Of a stretch of DNA of 64,000 bases, positions 11,167-19,229 are shown piece after piece. The translations under genes were made by a program, and so were the position numbers. Each line of letters starts with the position of its first letter. The stretch's first letter is position 1. Location of the stretch: positions 1 to 64,000 of the forward strand of contig NC_010644.1 of NCBI RefSeq assembly GCF_000020145.1, in the 5' to 3' direction. The notes beneath the pieces are model-generated. The model worked only from the letters and a program-made list of their open reading frames with translations. It had not been told where the DNA came from and searched no databases. Source of the stretch: Elusimicrobium minutum Pei191. GTDB taxonomy: Bacteria; Elusimicrobiota; Elusimicrobia; Elusimicrobiales; Elusimicrobiaceae.

Positions 11167-11742
11167 ATGCCTAAGATGAAAGGATCAAAAACAGAAAAAA
11201 ATATTTTAATAGCTTTTGCGGGGGAATCCCAAGCTAGAAACAGATATACTTATTTTGCCGGCGTAGCAAAAAAAGAAGGGTATGTGCAAATATCTAAAAT
11301 CTTTGAAGAAACCGCCGACCAGGAAAAAGAACACGCAAAACGTTTGTTTAAATTTTTAGAAGGGGGAGACGTGGAAATTACGGCCAGCTATCCCGCGGGT
11401 ATTATAGGAAACACTATTGAAAACCTTGCGGAAGCCGCCACAGGGGAAGACTATGAATGGCAAACAATGTACCCTGAAATGGCAAAAACGGCCAAAGAAG
11501 AAGGTTTTGAGGAAGTTGCGTCCGCTATGGAAAATATAGCTATTGCGGAAAAACAGCATTCTAAACGCTATAAAGCGCTTAAATCTAACATTGAAAAAGG
11601 ACTTGTCTTTAAAAGAGAACAACCTGTTGTTTGGCGCTGTATTAACTGCGGATACCTTCACACCGGCAACGAAGCTCCTGAAAAATGCCCTGCCTGCGCG
11701 CACGCTCAAAGCTATTTTGAACTTCTTGGCGAAAACTGGTAA
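11167..11742 (+). CDS. rbr: Rubrerythrin
   Basis: Rubrerythrin reduces hydrogen peroxide to water in anaerobes, using electrons from rubredoxin. The N-terminal ferritin-like four-helix domain (about 1-145) carries the di-iron ligands in AGESQARNRY, ADQEKEHAKR and AIAEKQHSKRY. The C-terminal rubredoxin-like domain has two Cys-x2-Cys knuckles, WRCINCGYLH and EKCPACAH, that bind a single iron. The length, 191 residues, is standard. ATG 11167 follows AAAGGAGAG. It opens a run of oxidative-stress genes on the same strand, but a terminator behind it separates it from tpx. Confidence 0.96.
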   Translation: MPKMKGSKTEKNILIAFAGESQARNRYTYFAGVAKKEGYVQISKIFEETADQEKEHAKRLFKFLEGGDVEITASYPAGIIGNTIENLAEAATGEDYEWQTMYPEMAKTAKEEGFEEVASAMENIAIAEKQHSKRYKALKSNIEKGLVFKREQPVVWRCINCGYLHTGNEAPEKCPACAHAQSYFELLGENW

Positions 11743-11751
11743 AAAACTTGT

Positions 11752-11779
11752 AAGCCCCTTGCGGATTGCGAGGGGTTTT
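11752..11779 (+). terminator. Terminator after rubrerythrin
   Basis: AAGCCCCTTGC pairs with GCGAGGGGTTT (with G-T pairs) around GGATT, and a TTTT tract follows. Confidence 0.75.
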
Positions 11780-11784
11780 CTGTC

Positions 11785-11813
11785 TTTAGTTTGAAGTGTT
11801 TTGTTTATATAAT
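11785..11813 (+). promoter_or_regulatory. Possible tpx promoter
   Basis: A perfect TATAAT at 11808-11813 has a weak TTTAGT 17 bp upstream (11785-11790). It lies directly after the rubrerythrin terminator and 23 bases before the tpx start. Confidence 0.4.
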
Positions 11814-11836
11814 ATAGAAAAAAAGGGGACTGATGT

Positions 11837-12343
11837 ATGAAAAAGATATTGATGAACGGCACTCCCATGAAAATAAAGGGAGCGGAGCTTAAGATAGGGG
11901 ATAAGGCGCCTGATTTTACATTAACTAAAGTTGATTTAAGCCCGGCAAAACTGCAAGATTACAAGGGCAAAGTTGTAATACTGTCGGTTGTCCCTTCAAT
12001 AGACACGCCTGTCTGTACTATTGAAACAAGGCGTTTTAATAAAGAGGCTTCCGAGCTTGGCGGCAACATTGTTTTTCTTACGGTAAGCAAGGACTTGCCT
12101 TTTGCGCAAAAACGCTGGACGGATTCTTTTAACACGGATAAAATTATTATGTTGTCAGACTACAGAAATCCGGAATTCGGCACAGATTACGGCGTTTTAA
12201 TAGAAGAAATTTATATTTTATCAAGAGCGGTTTTTGTTATTGATAAAGACGGGGTTATAAGGCATATTGATTTCTTGGAAGATGTCGGCAAAGAGCCTGA
12301 CTATAAGGTTATTATTGAGAAAGCAAAAGAGTTAGACAAATAA
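11837..12343 (+). CDS. tpx: Thiol peroxidase (Tpx-like), one-cysteine form
   Basis: Tpx is a peroxiredoxin that reduces peroxides through a peroxidatic cysteine. The active-site loop SIDTPVCTIETRRFN gives C60, and the following LPFAQKRW segment is typical of the Tpx subfamily. The 168-residue protein has no second cysteine. The resolving cysteine found about 34 residues later in classical Tpx (in the segment after LPFAQ) is replaced by W-T-D. It therefore probably needs an external thiol or rubredoxin-type reductant. ATG 11837 is preceded by AAAAGGGGA. An in-frame ATG six codons in is an alternative start. It lies just before the superoxide reductase gene. Confidence 0.93.
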   Translation: MKKILMNGTPMKIKGAELKIGDKAPDFTLTKVDLSPAKLQDYKGKVVILSVVPSIDTPVCTIETRRFNKEASELGGNIVFLTVSKDLPFAQKRWTDSFNTDKIIMLSDYRNPEFGTDYGVLIEEIYILSRAVFVIDKDGVIRHIDFLEDVGKEPDYKVIIEKAKELDK

Positions 12344-12360
12344 AAGGAGAGTTGGGGATT

Positions 12361-12756
12361 ATGACAAAATTAAACGAGATTTACAAATGTTCCGTTTGCG
12401 GCAACATTGTTGAAGTTGTTCATGCTTCCGTAGGGGAACTTACCTGCTGCGGCAAGCCTATGGTTCTTCAGACGGAAAACACAGTAGACGCGGCCAAAGA
12501 AAAACATGTGCCGTTTGTTACAAAAACGGCTGACGGATACAAAGTTCAAATAGGCAGTGTTGAACATCCTATGACTGAGGAACACCATATTGAATGGATT
12601 GAGCTTATTTGTGAAGAATGTAACAAAGTTATGAGAAAACATCTTAACCCGGGCGACAAGCCGGTAGCGGAATTTAAAACAAAGTCCCAAAAAGTTTTAG
12701 CAAGGGAATACTGCAATCTTCACGGGCTTTGGTCAACAAAAGAAGTTCAAAAATAA
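12361..12756 (+). CDS. dfx: Desulfoferrodoxin / superoxide reductase
   Basis: The enzyme reduces superoxide to peroxide without making oxygen. The N-terminal desulforedoxin domain has the rubredoxin-like centre in YKCSVCGN (C-x2-C) and the adjacent pair CC in LTCCGKPM. The C-terminal neelaredoxin domain carries the Fe(His)4Cys site: a His in EKHVPF, His residues in SVEHPMTEEHHIEW, and the Cys and last His in REYCNLHGLW. The chosen start ATG 12361 gives 131 residues, with AGGAG 11 bases upstream. The TTG at 12352 is in frame but only two bases from the ribosome site. It is followed by the flavodiiron gene in the same direction. Confidence 0.96.
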   Translation: MTKLNEIYKCSVCGNIVEVVHASVGELTCCGKPMVLQTENTVDAAKEKHVPFVTKTADGYKVQIGSVEHPMTEEHHIEWIELICEECNKVMRKHLNPGDKPVAEFKTKSQKVLAREYCNLHGLWSTKEVQK

Positions 12757-12767
12757 AGCAGTCTGCG

Positions 12768-12791
12768 TGCCAAGGCTTTTTAGCCTTGGCA
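12768..12791 (+). promoter_or_regulatory. Hairpin between superoxide reductase and flavodiiron genes
   Basis: A 10-bp perfect stem (TGCCAAGGCT with AGCCTTGGCA) and a TTTT loop sit 9 bases before the ribosome site of the next gene. No T-run follows, so it is likely an mRNA processing or stability element rather than a full terminator. Confidence 0.6.
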
Positions 12792-12816
12792 TAATTGTGT
12801 GAGGGGGACAATAAAT

Positions 12817-14019
12817 ATGAAGGCTATAAAAATAAGTGAAAAAGTATACTGGGTCGGCGCCATTGACTGGAATTTAAGGGATTTCCACGGATATTCCACA
12901 AAGCGCGGCACCACGTATAATGCGTATTTGGTTTTGGGGGAAAAGCCTACTCTTATTGATACTGTTAAAGAACATTTTTATGATGAAATGATGAGCAGGA
13001 TTTCTTCTGTCATAGATCCCAAAAAAATTAAAATAATAATTTCTAACCATGCGGAAATGGACCACAGCGGCGCTTTACCCAAGACTGTAGCCGCTATAAA
13101 ACCTGAGGAAGTGTACGCCTCAACAATGGGTTTAAAAAATATCGATTTGCAGCTTCATGAAAATCTTAAAATAAAAACCGTTAAAACAGGAGACAGCATT
13201 GATATCGGCGGGGATAAAATAACGTTTTATGAATCGCGCATGCTGCACTGGCCGGACAGCATGGTTTCTTTGCTTGAAGGGGAGGGTGTTTTATTTTCAA
13301 ACGATATTTTCGGCATGCATTACGCCACAAGCAAACTTTTTGACGACGAGAATGATGAGAAAGACTGGATATACGAATGTGTGAAATATTATGCCAACAT
13401 TATCACGCCTTACAGCGATATAGCTTTAAAATTTTTAGACTTTGCCGGCGCTTCCGGGCTTTTGGGCAAAGTAAAAATGATAGCTCCCGACCATGGTTTT
13501 ATTTGGCGTAAAGACATAGGTAAAATTGTTGATTTGTACAAACGTTTTGCTACGCAAAAATTTACAAATAAAGCGGTTATTGTGTACGATTCAATGTGGG
13601 GCAGCACAAATAAACTTGCCGAGGCTATCGCTGAAGGTCTTAGACAGGGCGGAACAAAAGTTAAAGTTATGTTTTTACACAGCGAGCACAGAAGCGACGT
13701 GGTGACGGAGCTTTTAGATTCTGGCGCGCTTATTTTAGGGTCACCGGTTATGAATTCTAATCTGTTCCCGTCTTTAGGCGACGCTTTGTTTTACATTAAA
13801 GGTATGAGATTTAAAAATTTAATAGGCGCGGCTTTCGGTTCCTACGGATGGGCCCCCGCTCCCATAGACAGCCTTACAAAAGAACTTGAAGATATGAAAA
13901 TTGAAATTGTTGAGCCCGCGCTTAAAATAAACTTTGTTCCCACTGAAGAAGATTTGAAAAAAGCGGAAGAATTCGGCTTAAGGATTTCACAAAAACTGGC
14001 GGAGAAGATGAATGATTGA
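12817..14019 (+). CDS. fprA: Flavodiiron protein (FprA/Roo type)
   Basis: Flavodiiron proteins reduce oxygen to water (or NO to N2O) in anaerobes. The N-terminal metallo-beta-lactamase domain binds the di-iron centre through H78, E80, D82, H83 (SNHAEMDHSG), H144 (MLHWPDSM), D163 (SNDIFGMH) and the His in APDHGF. The C-terminal flavodoxin domain begins VIVYDSMWGSTNKLA and binds FMN. The start is placed at ATG 12817 because GAGGGGG lies at 12801-12807. The in-frame GTG at 12799 overlaps that ribosome site. The resulting 400 residues fit the simplest class A. Its end overlaps the next gene by 8 bases. Confidence 0.96.
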   Translation: MKAIKISEKVYWVGAIDWNLRDFHGYSTKRGTTYNAYLVLGEKPTLIDTVKEHFYDEMMSRISSVIDPKKIKIIISNHAEMDHSGALPKTVAAIKPEEVYASTMGLKNIDLQLHENLKIKTVKTGDSIDIGGDKITFYESRMLHWPDSMVSLLEGEGVLFSNDIFGMHYATSKLFDDENDEKDWIYECVKYYANIITPYSDIALKFLDFAGASGLLGKVKMIAPDHGFIWRKDIGKIVDLYKRFATQKFTNKAVIVYDSMWGSTNKLAEAIAEGLRQGGTKVKVMFLHSEHRSDVVTELLDSGALILGSPVMNSNLFPSLGDALFYIKGMRFKNLIGAAFGSYGWAPAPIDSLTKELEDMKIEIVEPALKINFVPTEEDLKKAEEFGLRISQKLAEKMND

Positions 14020-14512
14020 TTTAAACGCGTTTAAAAAAATATCTTACGGCCTTTATATAGTATCTTCCTTTAAAGGGGATAAAATAAATGCTATGATAGT
14101 TAATTCTTTGGTACAGGTGTCGTCCGAGCCTGCGAAAATCATGGCTGCTATAAATAAAAACAGCCTTACCTGTGAATATATTTTAGAAAGCAAAGTTTTT
14201 GCCGCTATGCCGCTTGCGCAAAACACGGCGTTGCCTTTTATAGGAATTTTCGGCTTTAGAACAGGCCGTACCTTTGATAAGTTTGCCAATGTCAAATATA
14301 AAAAAGGTGTTTTGGGCGCGCCAATTGTGCTTGAACATACAACCGCTTGTTACGAAGCCGAGGTTGAAAAGATAATAGACGTAGGAACCCACTACATTAT
14401 TGTAGGCTTAGTAAAAGAGACTGAAAATTTTACTCAGGATAAATGCCTTACTTATGATTATTACCATAATGTAATTAAAGGTAAAACTCCTAAAGGCGCA
14501 ACACACGAATAA
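14012..14512 (+). CDS. Flavin reductase-like protein (FMN-binding split barrel)
   Basis: This 166-residue protein has the fold of small flavin reductases. The N-terminal AFKKISYGLYIVSSFKGDKINAM and NSLVQVSSEPAKIMAAINK segments are typical of the family. In Moorella and other anaerobes such a domain is fused to rubredoxin as high-molecular-weight rubredoxin, the electron donor of FprA. Here it overlaps fprA by 8 bases and is followed 44 bases later by a separate rubredoxin. It most likely passes electrons from NAD(P)H through flavin to rubredoxin and the flavodiiron protein, a role inferred from that arrangement. Confidence 0.85.
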   Translation: MIDLNAFKKISYGLYIVSSFKGDKINAMIVNSLVQVSSEPAKIMAAINKNSLTCEYILESKVFAAMPLAQNTALPFIGIFGFRTGRTFDKFANVKYKKGVLGAPIVLEHTTACYEAEVEKIIDVGTHYIIVGLVKETENFTQDKCLTYDYYHNVIKGKTPKGATHE

Positions 14513-14556
14513 TTTAGTAATATGTAGAAAATATAATTAGGGGAGAGTGAAAAATT

Positions 14557-14715
14557 ATGCAAAAATACGTATGCAATGTTTGTGGTTATATTTATGATCC
14601 TGCCGCGGGCGATCCGGACAGCGGGATTACCGCCGGCACACCTTGGGAGCAAGTTCCTGCGGATTGGGTTTGCCCGGCTTGCGGAGTAGGTAAAGACCAG
14701 TTTTCACCTATGTAA
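14557..14715 (+). CDS. rub: Rubredoxin
   Basis: This 52-residue electron carrier is missed by length-limited gene finders. Two Cys-x2-Cys-G knuckles, [12 protein letters not shown] and [10 protein letters not shown], bind one iron. The aromatic residues and the [14 protein letters not shown] loop are typical. ATG 14557 is preceded by GGGGAGAG. It closes the oxidative-stress cluster and is followed at once by a strong terminator. Confidence 0.97.
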   Translation: MQKYVCNVCGYIYDPAAGDPDSGITAGTPWEQVPADWVCPACGVGKDQFSPM

Positions 14716-14716
14716 T

Positions 14717-14748
14717 AAAAAAGGCCGCTTTTTAAAGCGGCCTTTTTT
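14717..14748 (+). terminator. Terminator after rubredoxin
   Basis: AAAAAAGGCCGCTTT and AAAGCGGCCTTTTTT form a near-continuous palindrome ending in six T residues. Confidence 0.92.
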
Positions 14749-14752
14749 ATTA

Positions 14753-14890
14753 GAGTACGCAACACCCCCTGCGTAAGCCGGGGAATGGATAGTTTTCTAA
14801 TTTCACAACACCTCCGCGGCAGCAAGGCGGAGGTGTTGTTTATTGTTAAATGAAACTGCAAAGTAAAGCTTTAGAACAGAAGAAACCCCG
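14753..14890. repeat. Dispersed repeat, copy 1
   Basis: About 138 bp match a second copy at 30029-30170 in the same orientation. I count 9 differences in the first 65 columns. It contains a perfect 13-bp stem (14805-14817 with 14827-14839) with loop GGCAGCAAG. The second half (TGTTTATT through the run before AACCCCGG) is less conserved. Both copies begin just after the T-run of a rightward terminator and lie downstream of a leftward gene (here the pilin). The nature is unknown: MITE-like element, small RNA or mini-gene. Confidence 0.8.
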
Positions 14891-14922
14891 GGCGGTGGGA
14901 CATTTGTGTTTTATTAAAAAAC

Positions 14923-15504
14923 TTAATTTATTGAGATGCAGGTAAAATTGTACCCGGACGTGGCTATCGTAGCCGGACAGGGTATCTCTTTGCCGAATGT
15001 TTTGCAAACGGCTATTGCGCTTTGGTCGGTTCCATAAGCAGTGCATACCAAAGCCTCTTCATCCGGCATCCAGCGGACAGCAAGCGGCGTGCCGTCTTTA
15101 GCAGCGTTCATTATTCCGCCCATAACATAAAAACCGTTGCCGGCTTTTAATCCCTTTTCTCCCCGTAACTGTAAGGAAAGATTATTGCCTACCTTTTTAG
15201 TTTGGGAACCGGTTTGGGCGTTGGCCGGGCCGCCGGAGACATCTATGTCTAAGGATTCAAAGTCAATAGTATATTCCCCGTTAGCCAGGAAATGCCGCCT
15301 TTGCGCGTCAGCTACGGCTTTTACTAAAACCAAGGCTTCTGCAAGTCGGCTTTTTTGCACTGCTTTTTGGTATTGAGGCACGGCGATTGCGGCAAGTATT
15401 CCTATAATAAGAACCACAACCAGCAGCTCGATAAGGGTAAAAGCTTTATTTTTCGTATGTAAAAAGCACACAATGAAGCAATATATAGGGTATTTTTGTT
15501 TCAT
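14923..15504 (-). CDS. Type IV pilin / pseudopilin (PilE/PilA-like)
   Basis: This is the structural subunit of a type IV pilus or pseudopilus. The prepilin cleavage site lies at A21-F22 in NKAFTLIELLVVVLIIGILA, with the essential glutamate at +5 (E26) and a 20-residue hydrophobic helix, followed by AVPQYQKAVQKSR. The position before the cut is Ala rather than the usual Gly. The leader of 21 residues is long and unusually hydrophobic (PIYCFIVCFL). A late cysteine pair (VCKTFGKEIPC) may form the D-region disulfide. Length is 193 residues. No other pilus gene is adjacent, so assembly machinery must be elsewhere. Confidence 0.93.
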   Translation of the reverse strand: MKQKYPIYCFIVCFLHTKNKAFTLIELLVVVLIIGILAAIAVPQYQKAVQKSRLAEALVLVKAVADAQRRHFLANGEYTIDFESLDIDVSGGPANAQTGSQTKKVGNNLSLQLRGEKGLKAGNGFYVMGGIMNAAKDGTPLAVRWMPDEEALVCTAYGTDQSAIAVCKTFGKEIPCPATIATSGYNFTCISIN

Positions 15505-15556
15505 TTTTTTATCTCTTTTTTGATTTTTTTAACAACTATTTATAAGTATATTAAAT

Positions 15557-16531
15557 TTATTTAATAAATCTTGCTCTTGAAAAAGGAAAGTGGATGAACC
15601 ACACCTTGCCTTTAATATTTTCTCTCGGTACCGGGCCCCAAAAGCGGGAATCGCAGGAATAATCTCTATTATCGCCCATAACAAAGTAATGGCCTTCGGG
15701 CACTATAACGGGGCCGAACTGGTCGCGCAGCAACATGCCGTAATAATTTTCAAGAACCATATCTTCCCATTTCTTTTGGTATTCTTTTTGCTGTTCAAAG
15801 TTTTTAAAGGAATATCTTTCCGTTGCGTCAAAAACCTCATAACTTTGATGCTCTTGCTTGATATCATTAACAAAAACCTGTTCGCCTTTTATTTCAACTT
15901 TATCTCCGGGCAAAGCGATAATTCTTTTTACATAATCCCTTCCGAACTGCGGGCCTCCGCAGTTAATTTGGTCTTTTGTTGTTGAAGGAAAAGCAAAAAT
16001 AATGACATCGCCTTTTTTAATATCCCTAAACTGTCCGAAACGTACACTTGTTAAAGGAATTCTGAAGCCGTAAACGGCTTTGTTAACAAACAGGTGGTCT
16101 CCTTCTATCAAAGTATTTCTCATTGACGCGGAAGGTATTTTAAAAGCCTGCACAAAAAAGAACATTACAAAAGCCGCGAGCAGCGCAGAGAAATAAATAG
16201 TATCGGCCCATTCATAATCTTTAGCGAAAATTTTAATTCTTTTTTTCCCGTCTCCTTTAAAAGAGGCAACCGCGCCCCATATACAAAACGCTATAATAAT
16301 GGCCGCGCGTATTAAAGTTTTTGTTAAAGAGAATTCAATCATAGCCACGTCGCCGCCGTTTGACACAAAGTCAAAAAGCCAGAAGGCCAAAAAAGTTACC
16401 GTGGCTATAAAAATAACATGAAGAGCGGTAAAAATAAATTTGTTTTCAAGAAGATTTTTTTTCTTTAAAATTTTGGCGGTTATGGCCCAGGCAAGCATAA
16501 CCGCGCCTATAATAAAAAGTCTTGTTTCCAT
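15557..16531 (-). CDS. lepB: Signal peptidase I
   Basis: This inner-membrane serine protease removes signal peptides from exported proteins. The catalytic dyad is S136 in KIPSASMRNTL and K202 in GRDYVKRIIALPGD. The conserved box VMGDNRDYSCDSRFWGPVP follows near the C-terminus. Several membrane helices precede the catalytic domain (about 5-20, 33-55, 72-90 and 112-128), so the N-terminal anchor is longer than in E. coli. The 324-residue length is typical of diderm enzymes. The gene starts one base after the stop of the upstream glycosyltransferase, so the two are co-transcribed. Confidence 0.96.
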   Translation of the reverse strand: METRLFIIGAVMLAWAITAKILKKKNLLENKFIFTALHVIFIATVTFLAFWLFDFVSNGGDVAMIEFSLTKTLIRAAIIIAFCIWGAVASFKGDGKKRIKIFAKDYEWADTIYFSALLAAFVMFFFVQAFKIPSASMRNTLIEGDHLFVNKAVYGFRIPLTSVRFGQFRDIKKGDVIIFAFPSTTKDQINCGGPQFGRDYVKRIIALPGDKVEIKGEQVFVNDIKQEHQSYEVFDATERYSFKNFEQQKEYQKKWEDMVLENYYGMLLRDQFGPVIVPEGHYFVMGDNRDYSCDSRFWGPVPRENIKGKVWFIHFPFSRARFIK

Positions 16532-16532
16532 T

Positions 16533-17603
16533 TTAACTCCTATAAATTTGCATATGTTCTTTGGCGTAATCTTTTTTTAACTCGGCTGCTTGTTTTAAAG
16601 AAACCGAAGAAAAATTTTTTCTTAATTTTTTATTGTCTTTAAGTTCCTGCATAAAAGCAGCAAGCATAACAGGGTCTTTTGTGTTGCAAATAAAACCGTT
16701 TTTGCCGTGCTGGCATATTAGGGCGTTATCGCCCGCGTCGCTTGCTATAACGGGAAGGCCGCAAGATATCGCTTCCGTTAAAGCAAGAGACATGCTTTCC
16801 GAAAGCGAAGGCAAAATAAAAATATCAGCCGCGTTTAAAAGTTTTTCAACATCTTCCCTAAAACCCCAAAAGACAATATTCTGTTTTATTTTTAAAATGT
16901 CGGCTATATTTTCAAGTTCTTTGCGTTTTTTGCCCTCTCCCGCAAGCCATAAAACGGTGTCGGGGTTTTTCCTGTATATTTTAGCAAAAGCGTTTAAAAG
17001 AAACACCTGTCCTTTCTCCTCAGCCAGCCTCGCCACGTTAATAAAAACGGTTTTATCTTCGACGTTAAGTTCTTTGCGTAATTCTTTGCGCGCGTTTTCA
17101 TCGGGGAAAAAAGCGGAAGAAACCGTGTTTAAAATAATTTTTACTTTTTCTTTTTTATAGGCTTGGTTAACAAGCAAAAAATCCGCCGTGGAGTTTGATT
17201 CTGCTAAACTTAAATCATCTTTTATTTTTAACGCCGCATCTATAATTCTTAAAAATTTGCTTTTGCTGCGATAGTTTGTGTGAGGCGTTGTAAAAAGTTT
17301 AAAATCTTTTTTTATCATTCTGCACATTTGTATGGCGCGGTACATAACGGCGTGTACAACATCGGGCTTGAAGGAAGCAATTTCTTTTTTTAATTTAAAA
17401 AGAGCTGCCGGAGATGGAAAATACCCCATATTTAATGAAGTTGTTTCCACCCCCTCCAGGGTAAGTTTTTGCGCAAAAAAACCTAACGGTTTTAAGCTTA
17501 TGACTTTAACGGTATTTTCTTTAGATAATGTTAAAGCTAAGTCGAAAACCGCCTTTTCCGCGCCGCCGGCGTCAGTAGATGTTGTTACATATATAATTCT
17601 CAT
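16533..17603 (-). CDS. Glycosyltransferase, GT4 family
   Basis: This is a GT-B fold sugar transferase of about 356 residues. The N-terminal acceptor domain shows STDAGGAEKAVFDLA. The donor domain shows VARLAEEKGQVFLLNAF, then SLSESMSLALTEAISCGLPV, which contains the E-x7-E nucleotide-sugar motif, and ASDAG. It probably acts in cell-surface polysaccharide or lipid-linked glycan synthesis, but donor and acceptor cannot be read from sequence. The start is set at the ATG of MRIIYVTTS. A TTG five codons upstream is possible but has no ribosome site. It forms a two-gene operon with lepB. Confidence 0.9.
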   Translation of the reverse strand: MRIIYVTTSTDAGGAEKAVFDLALTLSKENTVKVISLKPLGFFAQKLTLEGVETTSLNMGYFPSPAALFKLKKEIASFKPDVVHAVMYRAIQMCRMIKKDFKLFTTPHTNYRSKSKFLRIIDAALKIKDDLSLAESNSTADFLLVNQAYKKEKVKIILNTVSSAFFPDENARKELRKELNVEDKTVFINVARLAEEKGQVFLLNAFAKIYRKNPDTVLWLAGEGKKRKELENIADILKIKQNIVFWGFREDVEKLLNAADIFILPSLSESMSLALTEAISCGLPVIASDAGDNALICQHGKNGFICNTKDPVMLAAFMQELKDNKKLRKNFSSVSLKQAAELKKDYAKEHMQIYRS

Positions 17604-17733
17604 TATTAAATTATACAAACTTAAGACGTTGGGTAAGTTGCCGGTTCAGAACTATCTTTTTTAAAAAAAGTTATATATACTTTAACCATAAAGCACACAC
17701 AAAAATAAGAAATTAATTCAGGCAGGGGTTTAT

Positions 17734-19191
17734 ATGAGAACAAATCCTCATATTCTTGAAATAAATACAGCAGTTTGGCTCAACAAACTGAGTGAAAAAT
17801 ATGGCAAAAAAATTCCGCTTTGCCATGTTCCTGACGAGGAACTTGATAAGTTTAAAAAATACGGCTTTGACGCTGTTTGGCTTATGGGCATTTGGAAACG
17901 CAGCCCGGAAGCCCGGGAAGTAGCACAAAATAATGAGGAAATAAAAAGAGCGATAGCTGCTTTTAATCCCAATTATGATAAAAAGTATATCGCAGGGTCT
18001 CCTTACGCAATTTATGACTATACTATAGACCCTGATTTGGGCACTGAGGACGGGCTTAAAAACTTTAGGCAGCGTTTAAACGAAAGAGGAGTAGCGCTTC
18101 TTTTAGATTTTGTGGGTAATCATTTTGCAATTGACCATCCGCAAACCTTAGAAAATCCCGATTTTTTTATTAACACCGGCATGGAAGCGCCCGCTCAAAA
18201 TCCGGAATGGTTTTTCCGAACGGAAAAAGGCGTTTTTATAGCCCATGGGAGGGACCCTTACTTTCCCCCGTGGACGGATACTGCGCAGCTTAACTATTTT
18301 AATCCTAAGACACAGGAATATATGTTGCAATGTTTGGAAAGGATATCTTCTTTCTGCGACGGAGTAAGGTGCGACATGTCAATGCTTTCATTAAACAAAG
18401 TAATGAAAGACACTTGGGGAAACTACCTTAAGTATGATTATCCTAAAGAAGAATTTTGGACAAAAGCTGTAAGTAAAATCAAAAATATAAATCCGTTGTT
18501 TTCCTTTATTGCCGAAGTTTATTGGGGCCTTGAGTGGGATATACAGGAAATGGGTTTTGACTATACTTACGATAAAGTTTTGTATGACAGATTAAGATTT
18601 TCCACAGCTGAAGCTATAGAAGCGCACTTAGGGGCGGAACACTTATTTCAAATGCGTTCTATACGTTTTATTTCTAACCACGATGAAGAGTCCGCGTTAA
18701 AAGCTTTTGGTAAGGAAAAATCTTTAGCGGCCGCGGCTATAATTTCAACAATTCCCGGCGCAAAAATGTTTAGCTTAGACCAAATTTTGGGGCATAAAGA
18801 AAAGATTCCCGTACAATATACTTTGGAATCTGAAAAAGATGATGAGGAGATAATATCTTTTTACCAAAAACTTTTAAGTATTATTAACCATCCTTCTTTT
18901 CACGGCGGACAATGGACGGTTAAAAAAGTTCTGTCAGTAAACGACAGTCTTACTTACAAAAATGTTTTGTGCTGCAGCTGGGTTCAAGGCATTGAGCATA
19001 AAATTGTTGTTATAAATTATTCAAACGCCGAAGCTGTTTGTAAGGTTACTTTAAAACGTTTTAAATTTAAAGAACTTAAAGATGACATCGCGGGAAAACC
19101 GGTTGATATTCCCGTTGAAGAAGCATATAAAAACGGGATTACGCTACAACTTAAACCATACGAGATTAAAATATACGGTACTACCATTTAA
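17734..19191 (+). CDS. GH13 alpha-amylase family glycosidase
   Basis: This 485-residue enzyme acts on alpha-linked glucose polymers and has no signal peptide, so it is cytoplasmic. All four GH13 motifs are present: D125 and N129-H130 in LLLDFVGNHF, the nucleophile D214 in DGVRCDMS, the acid/base E261 in FIAEVYW, and H316-D317 in ISNHDEES. A C-terminal beta domain runs from about 395. The segment CDGVRCDM with two cysteines is distinctive. Exact specificity (amylase, transferase or phosphorylase-like) is not clear. With the two GH57 genes in this window it suggests intracellular glycogen or maltodextrin handling. Confidence 0.9.
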   Translation: MRTNPHILEINTAVWLNKLSEKYGKKIPLCHVPDEELDKFKKYGFDAVWLMGIWKRSPEAREVAQNNEEIKRAIAAFNPNYDKKYIAGSPYAIYDYTIDPDLGTEDGLKNFRQRLNERGVALLLDFVGNHFAIDHPQTLENPDFFINTGMEAPAQNPEWFFRTEKGVFIAHGRDPYFPPWTDTAQLNYFNPKTQEYMLQCLERISSFCDGVRCDMSMLSLNKVMKDTWGNYLKYDYPKEEFWTKAVSKIKNINPLFSFIAEVYWGLEWDIQEMGFDYTYDKVLYDRLRFSTAEAIEAHLGAEHLFQMRSIRFISNHDEESALKAFGKEKSLAAAAIISTIPGAKMFSLDQILGHKEKIPVQYTLESEKDDEEIISFYQKLLSIINHPSFHGGQWTVKKVLSVNDSLTYKNVLCCSWVQGIEHKIVVINYSNAEAVCKVTLKRFKFKELKDDIAGKPVDIPVEEAYKNGITLQLKPYEIKIYGTTI

Positions 19192-19218
19192 AAAAACCCC
19201 GCTTTATGCGGGGTTTTT
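19192..19218. terminator. Bidirectional terminator between amylase and corA
   Basis: An 11-bp stem AAAAACCCCGC/GCGGGGTTTTT with loop TTTAT separates two convergent genes and has T-runs on both strands. Confidence 0.92.
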
Positions 19219-19229
19219 GTTTTTAAAAT

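Noticed and set aside
11356-11868. A 170-codon minus-strand frame across rbr and the tpx start
   Set aside because: It is antisense to rubrerythrin, runs through a terminator, and shows Phe/Arg-rich shadow composition.
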